DNA from: CAYLNG01 sp964497855
GTDB taxonomy: Bacteria; Verrucomicrobiota; Kiritimatiellia; SS1-B-03-39; UBA6053
NCBI GenBank assembly: GCA_964497855.1
Contig: CAZCFM010000100.1
Location: forward strand, 1-14,009
Reading direction: 5' to 3'
DNA: 14,009 nt
Both the position numbers and the translations under genes were made by a program. Below are positions 1 through 6,771 of this stretch, piece after piece. Position 1 is the stretch's first letter; the number at the start of each line of letters is the position of its first letter. Under the pieces are notes generated by a model, which saw only the letters and a list, made by a program, of their open reading frames with translations, made no database searches and had not been told where the DNA came from.

Positions 1-116
1 GTTACCGCCTTTCGCAGCACAAGCACGATGCCTGGGGCTTTGGTTTTGGCTTTGGCTTTGGTTTTGGTTTTGGTTTCGGCGTAAGGCTCTGTGCTTTTGC
101 TGTTGAAGGCGGTAAC
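1..116. repeat. Fold-back element with hexamer tract
   Basis: Bases 1-26 and 91-116 are imperfect inverted repeats (22 of 26 positions pair; the outer 11, GTTACCGCCTT / AAGGCGGTAAC, pair perfectly). Between them, about 38-79 is a tract of GGTTTT/GGCTTT hexamers. A minus-strand reading of the tract gives a Lys-Pro repeat, but there is no sign that it is a real gene. The left arm begins at the first base of the window, so the element may extend further. It could be a MITE-like or REP-like non-coding repeat. A small hairpin, GACGC-TTC-GCGTC, follows at 135-147. Confidence 0.6.
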
Positions 117-184
117 AAGTTCCCGCACTCCAAAGACGCTTCGCGTCGCTTGTGGATGGATCTTCCGCAGGGGACCCGAAAACA

Positions 185-210
185 AAAAACCCTGCCGAAG
201 CAGGGTTTTT
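185..210 (-). terminator. Rho-independent terminator of PEP-CTERM operon
   Basis: An 11-bp perfect stem (185-195 with 200-210) closes on a CGAA tetraloop (TTCG on the minus strand). Read on the minus strand, the hairpin is followed by a T-rich stretch. It lies 24 bases past the stop codon of the PEP-CTERM gene, where its transcript should end. The A/T ends of the stem are symmetrical, so it could also stop plus-strand transcription. Confidence 0.85.
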
Positions 211-234
211 CGCGAGAGATCAAACACCAAACAC

Positions 235-840
235 TCAGATGCGATAACGGCGGCGGCGCAGTCCAAAGACCACCACAGCCAATCCACCCGCAATCGTCGC
301 CAATGTGCCCGGCTCGGGGATGGCGAGAAGCGTGCTGGTAGAAGGAATGGAGAACGATGCAATTCCTGTTCCGCCATCGTTTATGATAAAAGTTGAGGAA
401 TTGCCGTAGTGGGTAGATGTTCCCGAATTAAACGGAGTTGGTGCAAGTCCAAGTGAGAAATTTGGTGATGCAGCATTCCAAAACCGAACAAAAACAGTAT
501 CGCCAGTGTTGAGCGCGGCATAATTAGATGTGACGTCAATGCGCCCACTTCCAGAATCAAAAAAGATTCCATCTCCCATAAATCGACTATCAATAACTTG
601 ATTACCAGAGGTTACAGCTTGAGCATTAGTCAAATCAATGGCAAGAGGTGTGCCTTTAATTAATTGAACAAAATAGGCTGTAGCGGAATTGTATGGGGCA
701 AAAAAGTTTGTACCAAACAATGGAGTCGAACCATTACTGTTATAAATGGTCCCAGCAGTATTGGACCATGTTAACTGGATGGCTGAATACGCATTGAATC
801 CAAAGGCAATTGAAAGAAAGATTGCATGTAATTTTTTCAT
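235..840 (-). CDS. PEP-CTERM sorting domain protein
   Basis: A 201-aa exported protein. Residues 1-19 look like a Sec signal peptide (MKKLHAIFLSIAFGFNAYSA). The middle is a Ser/Thr/Asn/Gly-rich region of probable beta structure with no recognisable enzyme motif. The C-terminus has the classic tripartite PEP-CTERM signal: PEPG at 175-178, a hydrophobic segment at about 179-194, then RRRRYRI. In this system the tail is recognised by an exosortase, and the protein is processed at the cell envelope or exported, often with exopolysaccharide. The start was placed at 840 rather than an upstream ATG because the signal peptide begins there; no good Shine-Dalgarno is visible. It lies 37 bases after the secreted-protein gene at 878 and probably shares its transcript. 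Base composition is clearly more A+T-rich than plsY or ileS. The specific function is unknown. Confidence 0.85.
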   Translation of the reverse strand: MKKLHAIFLSIAFGFNAYSAIQLTWSNTAGTIYNSNGSTPLFGTNFFAPYNSATAYFVQLIKGTPLAIDLTNAQAVTSGNQVIDSRFMGDGIFFDSGSGRIDVTSNYAALNTGDTVFVRFWNAASPNFSLGLAPTPFNSGTSTHYGNSSTFIINDGGTGIASFSIPSTSTLLAIPEPGTLATIAGGLAVVVFGLRRRRYRI

Positions 841-877
841 ATGAATACAACATTTAAATTTGTTTAATGGCAGACGA

Positions 878-1657
878 TCAAGGCCACAAATAGGGTTTCG
901 GGGGCTCCCACGAAGCATTTGTTAAACCCTTCTTATGGAACCAAAATCCTTGACCAGGCTCTATGGAAGCATTTGAAAGAGTTAAAGTATTGGCAAGGAA
1001 CCATTTTCCATCAAAAGAAGGGTTGCCAGTGCCTTGAACTTTCCAGTAAGTTGTATACGTCTGCGAGTCTACATCCCAAAGGATGATATTATCTGATGCA
1101 CTGGTGGATGTACCACCATTTGCAGCAGCCGCAATTCCGTTAGCGGGATCATTGAGTGTCATAGTTACAGGATAAGGGAAACCGATTTGAGAAAGGCCTG
1201 AAACAAGATCAACTACAATTGGAGCAGAGGGTACTTCGCCGGAAAGCGTTATTTCCTGAGGAGTCATTCTGCGACTCAAAACCCAAAATCCTTTTCCCGG
1301 CTCCAATGTGATATTTGCAGGTGTTAGTGTATTTGCAATGAACCATTTTCCATCAAATGCTGGGTTTCCAGTGCCACTAACTTTCCAAAATGTCTTGTAG
1401 GACAAAGTGGAGGGGTCCCAAGCTATGATGTTATCGGAAGCAGATGTAGATGTACCGCCAGTAAGTTGATTCCCGATAACCGCATCTACAGTAGGGGTAC
1501 CCGATTGTTCGAAATTTATCCCTACAAAGGTAAGTCCGTTTGCTTTGACTGTCCTTTTCACCATCCCGACGGCGTTGACGGAGGTCACGGTTTGGGCTGG
1601 GGCGCATAGGGACACGCCTATCGCGGCGGTCAGAAGGAAGAGCAGGGTCTTTTTCAT
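878..1657 (-). CDS. Secreted protein with duplicated domain, function unknown
   Basis: A 259-aa protein with a Sec signal peptide (residues 1-21, cleavage probably after APA). The start at 1657 follows GGAG with an 8-base spacer. Open frame continues upstream, but that extension has no signal peptide and overlaps plsY. Two copies of a ~60-residue unit are evident at about 67-127 and 181-240. They share GGTSTSASDNII, a W-D/K-F/YW segment, GTGNP-FDGKWF, ANTLT and EPG-GFW. The copies are similar at DNA level too, suggesting a fairly recent internal duplication. The N-terminal stretch (TSVNAVGMVKRTV) resembles secreted proteins I associate with Verrucomicrobia. No catalytic residues are recognised. 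It probably forms an operon with the downstream PEP-CTERM gene; a surface or matrix role is inference. Confidence 0.8.
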   Translation of the reverse strand: MKKTLLFLLTAAIGVSLCAPAQTVTSVNAVGMVKRTVKANGLTFVGINFEQSGTPTVDAVIGNQLTGGTSTSASDNIIAWDPSTLSYKTFWKVSGTGNPAFDGKWFIANTLTPANITLEPGKGFWVLSRRMTPQEITLSGEVPSAPIVVDLVSGLSQIGFPYPVTMTLNDPANGIAAAANGGTSTSASDNIILWDVDSQTYTTYWKVQGTGNPSFDGKWFLANTLTLSNASIEPGQGFWFHKKGLTNASWEPPKPYLWP

Positions 1658-1815
1658 GGGATGAACTCCAGGGGATGCATCGGTTGAGGAAAGGGTCTTA
1701 GGGTTGACATAACACGAATCTAAGAAAATGTTTAGGGATTTTTCAATCTTTCGTGTGACTTGACCCAACACTCTGTAGTATGATACGAGTTCAGCCGCCC
1801 TGTAAAGCTTTAAAA

Positions 1816-1837
1816 CGCTCTTTGAGCGCTTTTTTTT
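1816..1837 (+). terminator. Hairpin plus T8 ahead of plsY
   Basis: The stem CGCTC (1816-1820) / GAGCG (1824-1828) has a TTT loop and is followed by C and eight T on the plus strand. It lies 28 bases before the plsY ATG and inside the divergent intergenic region. No plus-strand gene lies upstream of it in the window. It could stop read-through transcription or attenuate plsY; which of these is not shown. Confidence 0.5.
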
Positions 1838-1865
1838 CATCCCACCTCCCTTCCCCTCCTCCCCC

Positions 1866-2507
1866 ATGCCCCCTCTCCTTCCTCTGCTGTTCTGCGCGTA
1901 TCTCCTTGGTTCTGTTCCTTTTGGACTGCTGATCAGTCGGGCGCGCGGCGTGGACATCCGCAAAGTGGGCAGTGGGAACATCGGCGCCACGAACGTGTTC
2001 CGCATGGTGGGAAAACCCTGGGGTTTGTTGTGTTTTCTGCTGGATTTCCTGAAAGGCCTCTCCGCCGCCCTGCTGCTGCCGCGCCTGCTGGGGGTTGAGC
2101 TCGATGTCCATGTCAACGCGCCGTTGTTGGCGGGGGCGCTGGCGATTGTCGGCCACAACTGGCCGGTCTGGCTGGGCTTCAAGGGCGGCAAGGGCATCGC
2201 GACAAGCGCGGGCGTGCTCGCGGCGGTCGCCCCCTATGCCCTGCTCTGCGGTCTCGGGGTGTGGGTGCTGACCATGGCCCTGAGCCGCTATGTGTCCCTG
2301 AGTTCGATTCTGGCGGCGCTGGCGGTGGCGGTGGCCGGCTGGGGCTTTTACGGGGACAATCTGTGGGTGGCGGGGGTGCTGACCGCCCTCGGCGCCGTCG
2401 CCGTGATCCGTCACCGGAGCAATATCCAGAGACTGATGAAGGGGGAGGAACACAGGTTTGGGAAAAGAAGAGGAGTGACGAATGACGAGTGGGGGGGGAA
2501 GAAGTGA
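1866..2507 (+). CDS. plsY: Acyl-phosphate:glycerol-3-phosphate acyltransferase PlsY
   Basis: A 213-aa polytopic inner-membrane enzyme. PlsY transfers the acyl group from acyl-phosphate (made by PlsX) to sn-glycerol-3-phosphate, giving lysophosphatidic acid, the first membrane step of phospholipid synthesis. All three family motifs are present: GSGNIGATN at 35-43, GHNWPVWLGFKGGKGIATS at 96-114, and HRSNIQRLMKGEEHRFG at 183-199, separated by hydrophobic helices. The length is normal. The start at 1866 gives the family's usual N-terminus, but the leader is pyrimidine-rich with no Shine-Dalgarno. The last ~14 residues (KRRGVTNDEWGGKK) come from the adjacent heptamer repeat, so the repeat has supplied or altered the tail and stop codon. 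It converges on ileS. Confidence 0.95.
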   Translation: MPPLLPLLFCAYLLGSVPFGLLISRARGVDIRKVGSGNIGATNVFRMVGKPWGLLCFLLDFLKGLSAALLLPRLLGVELDVHVNAPLLAGALAIVGHNWPVWLGFKGGKGIATSAGVLAAVAPYALLCGLGVWVLTMALSRYVSLSSILAALAVAVAGWGFYGDNLWVAGVLTALGAVAVIRHRSNIQRLMKGEEHRFGKRRGVTNDEWGGKK

Positions 2508-2535
2508 CGAGTGACGAGTGACGAATGACGAGTGG
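2474..2535 (+). repeat. (G/A)TGACGA heptamer array, arm 1
   Basis: Tandem 7-base units GTGACGA/ATGACGA are visible at 2475-2491 and, after a G-rich break, at 2504-2535. The first units lie inside the end of plsY. The complementary units at 2592-2700 could pair with this arm in RNA or single-stranded DNA. Confidence 0.8.
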
Positions 2536-2591
2536 CGGAGGCTTGGCGTAGTCGCGAAGCTCCAGCGACGGAAAAACCCGCACGTCCCGTC

Positions 2592-2700
2592 CCACTCGAA
2601 ACTCGACACTCCGCTGTTCCACTCGTCACTCGACACTCGACACTCGACACTCGACACTCCTCTGTCCCACTCGTCACTCGACACTCGTCATTCGTCACTC
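2592..2700 (-). repeat. Heptamer array, arm 2 (reverse orientation)
   Basis: About 109 bases of TCGTCAC, TCGACAC and TCGTCAT units, the reverse complement of the array at 2474-2535, with interruptions (CCGCTGTTC, CCTCTGTCC). Short open frames across it are only repeat translations. Together with arm 1 it makes a large imperfect inverted repeat just downstream of plsY. Confidence 0.8.
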
Positions 2701-2750
2701 TGCGGTTCCAGAAGAGAGAAACCGCTTATCAACGCTTAACAGTGGCTTCG

Positions 2751-2796
2751 GGGAAAGGATTCGGAAACCCCACTCGCCCCCCCCGAATCCTTTCCC
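2751..2796. terminator. Strong 14-bp hairpin downstream of plsY
   Basis: Bases 2751-2764 (GGGAAAGGATTCGG) pair perfectly with 2783-2796; the loop is 18 bases and C-rich. It lies about 240 bases after the plsY stop in convergent intergenic DNA. There is no T-tract, so its role as a terminator or mRNA 3'-end stabiliser is inferred from position. Confidence 0.35.
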
Positions 2797-2948
2797 TGAG
2801 GTTGCCCTTTGATACCCTGGCTTGCTGCCAGGGTGGGTTTGGCTGGGGATTGCGTGGGACGGCGGCCCCCGCCGTCATCATTTGTCCTGCGGCGGCCCCC
2901 GCCGCAGGGAGGGCCTGAGCCGGTGGCTCCGGGTGACGGTCGTTGTCA

Positions 2949-3065
2949 GAGTCCCGGATTTATCCGGAAGTCAGCGAGCACGCTTCAGCGTGCGGTTGCA
3001 GGGCTTGAGGCGCAGAATTCGGACCGTGAACGGTCCTTGCCGACTTCCGGATAAATCCGGGACTC
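2949..3065. repeat. 117-bp palindromic element with nested hairpins
   Basis: A perfect 24-bp inverted repeat has arms at 2949-2972 and 3042-3065. Inside it sit two further hairpins: GCACGC-TTCA-GCGTGC (2978-2993) and GGACCG-TGAA-CGGTCC (3021-3036). The whole would fold as a three-way junction. No coding potential is credible. The design is like REPIN or MITE repeats, but no transposase or target-site duplication is visible. A piece of the arm end (AATCCGGGACT) recurs at 6535. Confidence 0.75.
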
Positions 3066-3177
3066 GGGCGGCTTCGTGCGATGGCTGTTTTGCTGGAGGC
3101 GCCGCAGATCTCCCGCCATAGCTCGCAGAGCGAAGGCGGATCCCTGCGGCGGATTCGTTCCACTCGCAGAAGAAGAC

Positions 3178-3194
3178 CGGGGCGGGACGCCCCG
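3178..3194 (-). terminator. Possible ileS terminator
   Basis: The stem CGGGGC/GCCCCG with a five-base loop lies 10 bases past the ileS stop codon. On the minus strand it is followed by TCTTCTTCT rather than a run of T, so it is a weak candidate chosen mainly for its position. Confidence 0.35.
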
Positions 3195-3204
3195 CGTCCA
3201 GCTG

Positions 3205-6200
3205 TCAGACTTTGCGGACGGCAATCACCGCCGTTTCGCCGTTGAGATCGAGCGTTTCGCCTTCGAGGGCCGGGTCTACGACGAGGTCGAGGGCGAGGAC
3301 TTCCTCCATGACGGTTTTCCGATGTTCGGAAAGGGCCTCGCGGAGGGCTTCCGAGGCTCGGAAGGTCACGTGAATGCGGTCACTCACCTCGAAATCGTGC
3401 TGTTTGCGGAGGTTTTGCACGCGGCTGACAAATTCGCGGGCAAGGCCTTCGCGCAGGAGTTCGGGCGTGAGCGCGGTTTCGAGCGCGACAACAATTTCGC
3501 CTTCGCTGGCGACGGCGAGGCCTTCTTTGGGATTGCGGCTGATGAGCAGGTCGGCGGCACCCATGCGGAAGGGCGTGCCATCGAGGTCGAGGTCGAGCGT
3601 GCCGCCGTGCAGGACGCGGGCGATGTCGTCGCTGCCGAGTTTGGCGACCCGGGCGGCGCAGACTTTGATTTTGGGGCCGAGTTTGGCGCCGAGTTCCTTG
3701 AAGTTGGGCTTGGCGCTGTAGGTGGCGAGGGCGGTTTCGTCGTCGCCGAACCAGACGTCCTTGACGTTGAGCTCCTCCATGACGAGGTGTTTGAGTTCCT
3801 CGATGTTCTGCTGGAGGTTCATGTCGCGGGTGACGACGTGGATGCCTTTGAGGGGAATGCGGACTTTGAGGTCGAATTCGCTGCGCAGGCTGCGTCCGAG
3901 ATTGACGACGGTCTGGACGACGGCCATCTGGGTGTCGAGCGCGGGGTCGCGGTGGGCACCGGCGAAGACGGGGAAGTCGCAGAGGTGGACAGAGGCGGGA
4001 TCGGCGGGGGCGCGGAGGTTGCGGTAGATGGTCTCCGTCATGAAGGGTATAAAGGGCGCGCCGATTTTGGACAGGGTCATCAGCACGTCGTAGAGGGTGC
4101 TGTAGGCGTGGGATTTGTCGAGGTCGTTGCCGCTTTTCCAGAAACGGCGGCGGCTGCGGCGGATGTACCAGTTGCAGAGGTCGTCGATGAAGCGCACGAA
4201 GGGGCGGACGGCGGACTGGAGGTCGTAGGCGTCGAGGGCGGTGGTGACGTCGTGGGAGAGTTTTTCGAGGGAGCTGAGAATCCAGCGGTCGAGCAGGTTG
4301 GGGCTGGCGCTGGATTCGCGCTGGGCGGGGCCCCAGTCGTCGGTGTTGGCGTAGGTGACGAAGAAGCTGTAGGCGTTCCACATGGGGATGAGGAGGTCGC
4401 GGAGAATCTGCTTCACGCCTTCTTCGGCGAAGGCCAGGTTTTCGGCGCGGACCACGGGGGAGTTGATCATGTAGAGGCGGACGGCGTCGGCCCCGCAGCG
4501 GTGGATCACTTCCATCGGGTCGGGATAATTCTTGAGGCGCTTGGACATTTTCTGTCCGTTTTCGGCGAGTACGAGGCCGTTGACGACGACGTTGCGGAAG
4601 GCGGGTTTGTCGAAGAGGGCGGCTGCGAGCACGCTGAGGGTGTAGAACCAGCCGCGGGTCTGATCGAGGCCTTCGGCAATGAAGTCGGCGGGGAAACGGT
4701 CCTGGAAGTCGTCGGCGCGTTCGAAGGGAAAATGCTGCTGGGCGTAGGGCATGGCGCCGGACTCGAACCAGCAGTCGAGCACCTCCGGCGTGCGGCGGTA
4801 GGTTTTGCCGTTTTTGACGAAGGTGATTTTGTCGACGATGTGTTTGTGGAGGTCGGTGACTTTCTGGCCGGAGAGGGTTTCGAGTTCGGCGACGGAGCCG
4901 ACGCAGATGGAGTCGGAGCCGTCTTCGGCGACCCAGACGGGGATGCAGGAGCCCCAGAAGCGGTTGCGGGAGATGTTCCAGTCCTTGGCGTCGGCGATCC
5001 AGTTGCCGAAGCGTTTGCTGCCGACGTATTCGGGCATCCAGTGGATCTGGTTGTTGAGCTCGCCCATGCGGCCGCGGAGGTCTTCGACGCGCACGTACCA
5101 GGCCTCGATGGCGCGGTAGATGAGGGGGGTGTCGGTGCGCTCGCAGAAGGGGTAGCTGTGCTGGAGGGTGGACTGGTGGACGAGTTTGCCGGCGTCCTTG
5201 AGGGCGCGGATGATGCCTTTGTCGGCGTCTTTGCAGAACTGTCCGGCGAAGTCGGGAACGAGGGAGGTGAAACGCGCCTCGGCGTCGAGGGGATCGACGA
5301 GTTCGATGCCGGCGGCGCGGCCGACGCGGTAGTCGTCCTCGCCGTAGGCGGGGGCGATGTGGACGATGCCGGTGCCGTCGGCGGTGGTGACGTAGGCGTC
5401 GGTCAGCATGACGAAGGATTTCGGCTGCGCGGCGAAATAGTCGAACAGCGGCTCGTAGGCGAGTCCGGCGAGGTCGCTGCCTTTGCAGCGGGCGGTGATC
5501 TCGTATTCCTCCGGTTGTTTGTAATACGCGGAGAGGCGGGCCTCGGCGAGGATGTAGAGGCTGCCCTCCTTGACGTCGCGGACGGCGACGTAGTCGATGT
5601 CGGGACCGGCGCAGAGGGCGAGGTTGGCGGGGAGGGTCCAGGGGGTGGTGGTCCAGGCGAGGAAATAGGCGTTGGGGCCGAAGCGGGAGTCGTCGCGGAG
5701 GCGGAAGCGGAGAGTGACGGCGGGGTCCTGGACGTCCTGGTAGTTGCGGTTGGCCTCGAAGTTGGAGAGCGGGGTGGTCAGTTTCCAACTGTAGGGCATG
5801 ATGCGGTGGGCTTTGTAGATGCGGCCCTTGTTCCAGAGCTGTTGGAAGACCCACCAGATGGATTCCATGAAGTCGAGGTCCATGGTTTTGTAGTCGTTGT
5901 CGAAATCGACCCAGCGGCCCATGCGGGTGACGGTTTTGCGCCATTCGGAGACGTAGGTGAGGACCATGGATCGGCATTTTTCGTTGAAGACGTCGACGCC
6001 GGCCTCGACGATGGCGCCGGCGCCGGCGAGGCCGAGGGCGTCCTGCGCGAGGGCTTCGATGGGCAGGCCGTGGCAGTCCCAGCCGAAGCGGCGTTCGACG
6101 TAACAGCCGCGCATGGTCTGGTAGCGGGGGACGATGTCCTTGATGGTGCCGGCGAGCAGGTGGCCGTAGTGGGGCAGACCGGTGGCGAAGGGAGGGCCGT

Positions 6201-6333
6201 CGTAGAAGACGAATTCCCTGCCGCCCTTGCGCTGGTCGAGACTCTGCTGAAAAATGTGCTCCGCCTCCCAGAATGCGAGAACGTCTTCCTCACTGCGGGC
6301 GAAATCGATTTTGTTGGATACGGGTGTGAACAT
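3205..6333 (-). CDS. ileS: Isoleucyl-tRNA synthetase, type 2 (IleRS2)
   Basis: A 1042-aa class I aminoacyl-tRNA synthetase that charges tRNA-Ile in the cytoplasm. The HIGH motif is HYGH at 55-58, after FYDGPPFATGLP. An editing domain at about 190-400 includes WTTTPWTLPANLAL (227-240) and GTGIVHIAPAYGEDD (320-334). KMSKR is at 595-599 in the context KMSKRLKNYPDP. The C-terminal half is an anticodon-binding domain without the zinc finger of type 1 enzymes. The HYGHLLAGTIKD and KMSKRLKNYPDP versions mark the eukaryote-like type 2, a class known for low mupirocin sensitivity; the trait here is inferred. An in-frame TAA five codons before the ATG fixes the start. A weak AAGGG lies within a small GGGC-TTT-GCCC hairpin beside the start. 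A long plus-strand open frame across the gene is a G+C-driven shadow. Confidence 0.97.
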   Translation of the reverse strand: MFTPVSNKIDFARSEEDVLAFWEAEHIFQQSLDQRKGGREFVFYDGPPFATGLPHYGHLLAGTIKDIVPRYQTMRGCYVERRFGWDCHGLPIEALAQDALGLAGAGAIVEAGVDVFNEKCRSMVLTYVSEWRKTVTRMGRWVDFDNDYKTMDLDFMESIWWVFQQLWNKGRIYKAHRIMPYSWKLTTPLSNFEANRNYQDVQDPAVTLRFRLRDDSRFGPNAYFLAWTTTPWTLPANLALCAGPDIDYVAVRDVKEGSLYILAEARLSAYYKQPEEYEITARCKGSDLAGLAYEPLFDYFAAQPKSFVMLTDAYVTTADGTGIVHIAPAYGEDDYRVGRAAGIELVDPLDAEARFTSLVPDFAGQFCKDADKGIIRALKDAGKLVHQSTLQHSYPFCERTDTPLIYRAIEAWYVRVEDLRGRMGELNNQIHWMPEYVGSKRFGNWIADAKDWNISRNRFWGSCIPVWVAEDGSDSICVGSVAELETLSGQKVTDLHKHIVDKITFVKNGKTYRRTPEVLDCWFESGAMPYAQQHFPFERADDFQDRFPADFIAEGLDQTRGWFYTLSVLAAALFDKPAFRNVVVNGLVLAENGQKMSKRLKNYPDPMEVIHRCGADAVRLYMINSPVVRAENLAFAEEGVKQILRDLLIPMWNAYSFFVTYANTDDWGPAQRESSASPNLLDRWILSSLEKLSHDVTTALDAYDLQSAVRPFVRFIDDLCNWYIRRSRRRFWKSGNDLDKSHAYSTLYDVLMTLSKIGAPFIPFMTETIYRNLRAPADPASVHLCDFPVFAGAHRDPALDTQMAVVQTVVNLGRSLRSEFDLKVRIPLKGIHVVTRDMNLQQNIEELKHLVMEELNVKDVWFGDDETALATYSAKPNFKELGAKLGPKIKVCAARVAKLGSDDIARVLHGGTLDLDLDGTPFRMGAADLLISRNPKEGLAVASEGEIVVALETALTPELLREGLAREFVSRVQNLRKQHDFEVSDRIHVTFRASEALREALSEHRKTVMEEVLALDLVVDPALEGETLDLNGETAVIAVRKV

Positions 6334-6377
6334 GGGGCAAAGCCCTTAACGACTCGGGAAGATAAATCAATTGAAGA

Positions 6378-6530
6378 GTGACGAATGACGAGTGACGAGT
6401 GACGAGTGGAAGAGGGACGAATGATGAGTGGAGAATGAGGACACGTCACTTGTCATTCCTCACACGTCACTCGTCATTTTCCTCACTCGTCATTCGTCAT
6501 TCGTCATTCCTCACTCGTCACTCGTCACTC
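6378..6530. repeat. Second inverted heptamer array, upstream of ileS
   Basis: GTGACGA/ATGACGA units run on the plus strand at 6378-6408, degrading to about 6440. Reverse-complement units (TCGTCAC, TCGTCAT, TTGTCAT) fill 6441-6530. The two arms could fold into a long imperfect hairpin. It is the same family as the array after plsY. It occupies most of the gap between ileS and tRNA-Lys, so the ileS 5' leader or promoter must lie in or beside it. Confidence 0.8.
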
Positions 6531-6564
6531 CCCAATCCGGGACTACGGGCAACTTTTTGCATCT

Positions 6565-6593
6565 TTGACTTGCCTAAGCGGCGTTTTTCGCAT
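6565..6593 (+). promoter_or_regulatory. Possible sigma-70-type promoter of tRNA pair
   Basis: TTGACT (6565-6570) and TCGCAT (6588-6593) are separated by 17 bases, and the tRNA-Lys gene begins 12 bases later. The -35 matches consensus in five of six positions but the -10 in only three, so the call rests largely on spacing and position. Confidence 0.35.
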
Positions 6594-6605
6594 TGAAACG
6601 CACGC

Positions 6606-6681
6606 GGAAGCATAGCTCAGCCGGTAGAGCAGATGACTCTTAATCATCGGGTCGTGGGTTCGAGCCCCACTGCTTCCACCA
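6606..6681 (+). tRNA. tRNA-Lys (CTT)
   Basis: A full cloverleaf: acceptor GGAAGCA pairs with TGCTTCC, followed by discriminator A and an encoded CCA (6679-6681). The D-arm (GCTCAGCCGGTAGAGC), anticodon stem GATGA/TCATC, anticodon loop CTCTTAA with CTT at 34-36, and T-loop TTCGAGC are all present. It decodes AAG. Eight bases separate it from tRNA-Leu, implying cotranscription. Its encoded CCA is the local comparison for the altered end of tRNA-Leu. Confidence 0.95.
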
Positions 6682-6689
6682 ATTTCCGG

Positions 6690-6770
6690 GGGCACGTGGT
6701 GGAATGGCAGACACGCTGGTCTTAGGAGCCAGTGCCGAAAGGTGTGTGGGTTCGAGTCCCACCGTGCCCA
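6690..6770 (+). tRNA. tRNA-Leu (TAG), integration target
   Basis: A class II tRNA: acceptor GGGCACG/CGTGCCC, anticodon loop CTTAGGA with TAG (reads CUA and probably other CUN codons), long variable arm TGCC-GAAA-GGTG, T-arm GTGGG-TTCGAGT-CCCAC, discriminator A at 6770. The next bases are CTA rather than CCA, whereas the repeat copy at 13955-13981 continues CCA. The integrated element therefore restores the tRNA body but not its encoded CCA. A functional tRNA would then depend on removal of the trailer after the discriminator and on the CCA-adding enzyme. Confidence 0.95.
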
Positions 6771-6771
6771 C
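6747..6771 (+). repeat. attL core (25-bp direct repeat)
   Basis: It starts TGGGTTCGAGTCCCACC and covers the T-arm, acceptor 3' strand, discriminator and first C of the 3' end of tRNA-Leu. It is identical to 13955-13979. Integration at the tRNA T-arm/acceptor end is typical of tyrosine integrases. The crossover point inside the 25 bases cannot be placed from one junction pair. Confidence 0.9.

Larger units (their letters stand above)
2508..3204. other. Gene-free, palindrome-rich convergent intergenic region
   Basis: No credible gene lies between the plsY and ileS stop codons. Besides the heptamer arrays it holds a series of hairpins: 2751-2764/2783-2796 (14 bp), 2814-2821/2827-2834 (8 bp, loop TTGCT), 2858-2863/2871-2876 and 2886-2893/2901-2908 (both with loop GGCCCCC), and the 117-bp palindromic element at 2949. 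The region separates two converging transcripts, so several hairpins may serve as transcript ends. None has a clear T-tract except weakly the one at 3178-3194. Confidence 0.7.

Noticed and set aside
2..223. A Lys-Pro repeat protein on the minus strand
   Set aside because: It is the hexamer tract translated; the rest of the frame shows no gene-like character.
1658..2197. N-terminal extension of the secreted-protein gene
   Set aside because: It would overlap plsY, lacks a signal peptide, and the ATG at 1657 has both a Shine-Dalgarno sequence and a signal peptide.
2592..2700. CRISPR array
   Set aside because: The units are contiguous heptamers without unique spacers; no cas gene is nearby.
2411..2739. 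Several short open frames in the heptamer arrays
   Set aside because: They are repeat translations (TNDE, RHSS patterns) appearing in many frames and both strands at once.
3380..5977. An 865-codon minus-strand frame overlapping ileS
   Set aside because: Arg/Pro/His-rich translation caused by third-position G+C bias in a shifted frame; not a protein family.
3076..6381. A plus-strand open frame of 1101 codons antisense to ileS
   Set aside because: Its translation is a Gly/Val/Glu/Asp-rich low-complexity sequence typical of the antisense frame of a G+C-rich gene, with no domain. ileS on the other strand is unmistakable.
6334..6605. T-box leader for ileS
   Set aside because: No T-box consensus or specifier stem was seen; the structure present is the heptamer inverted repeat.
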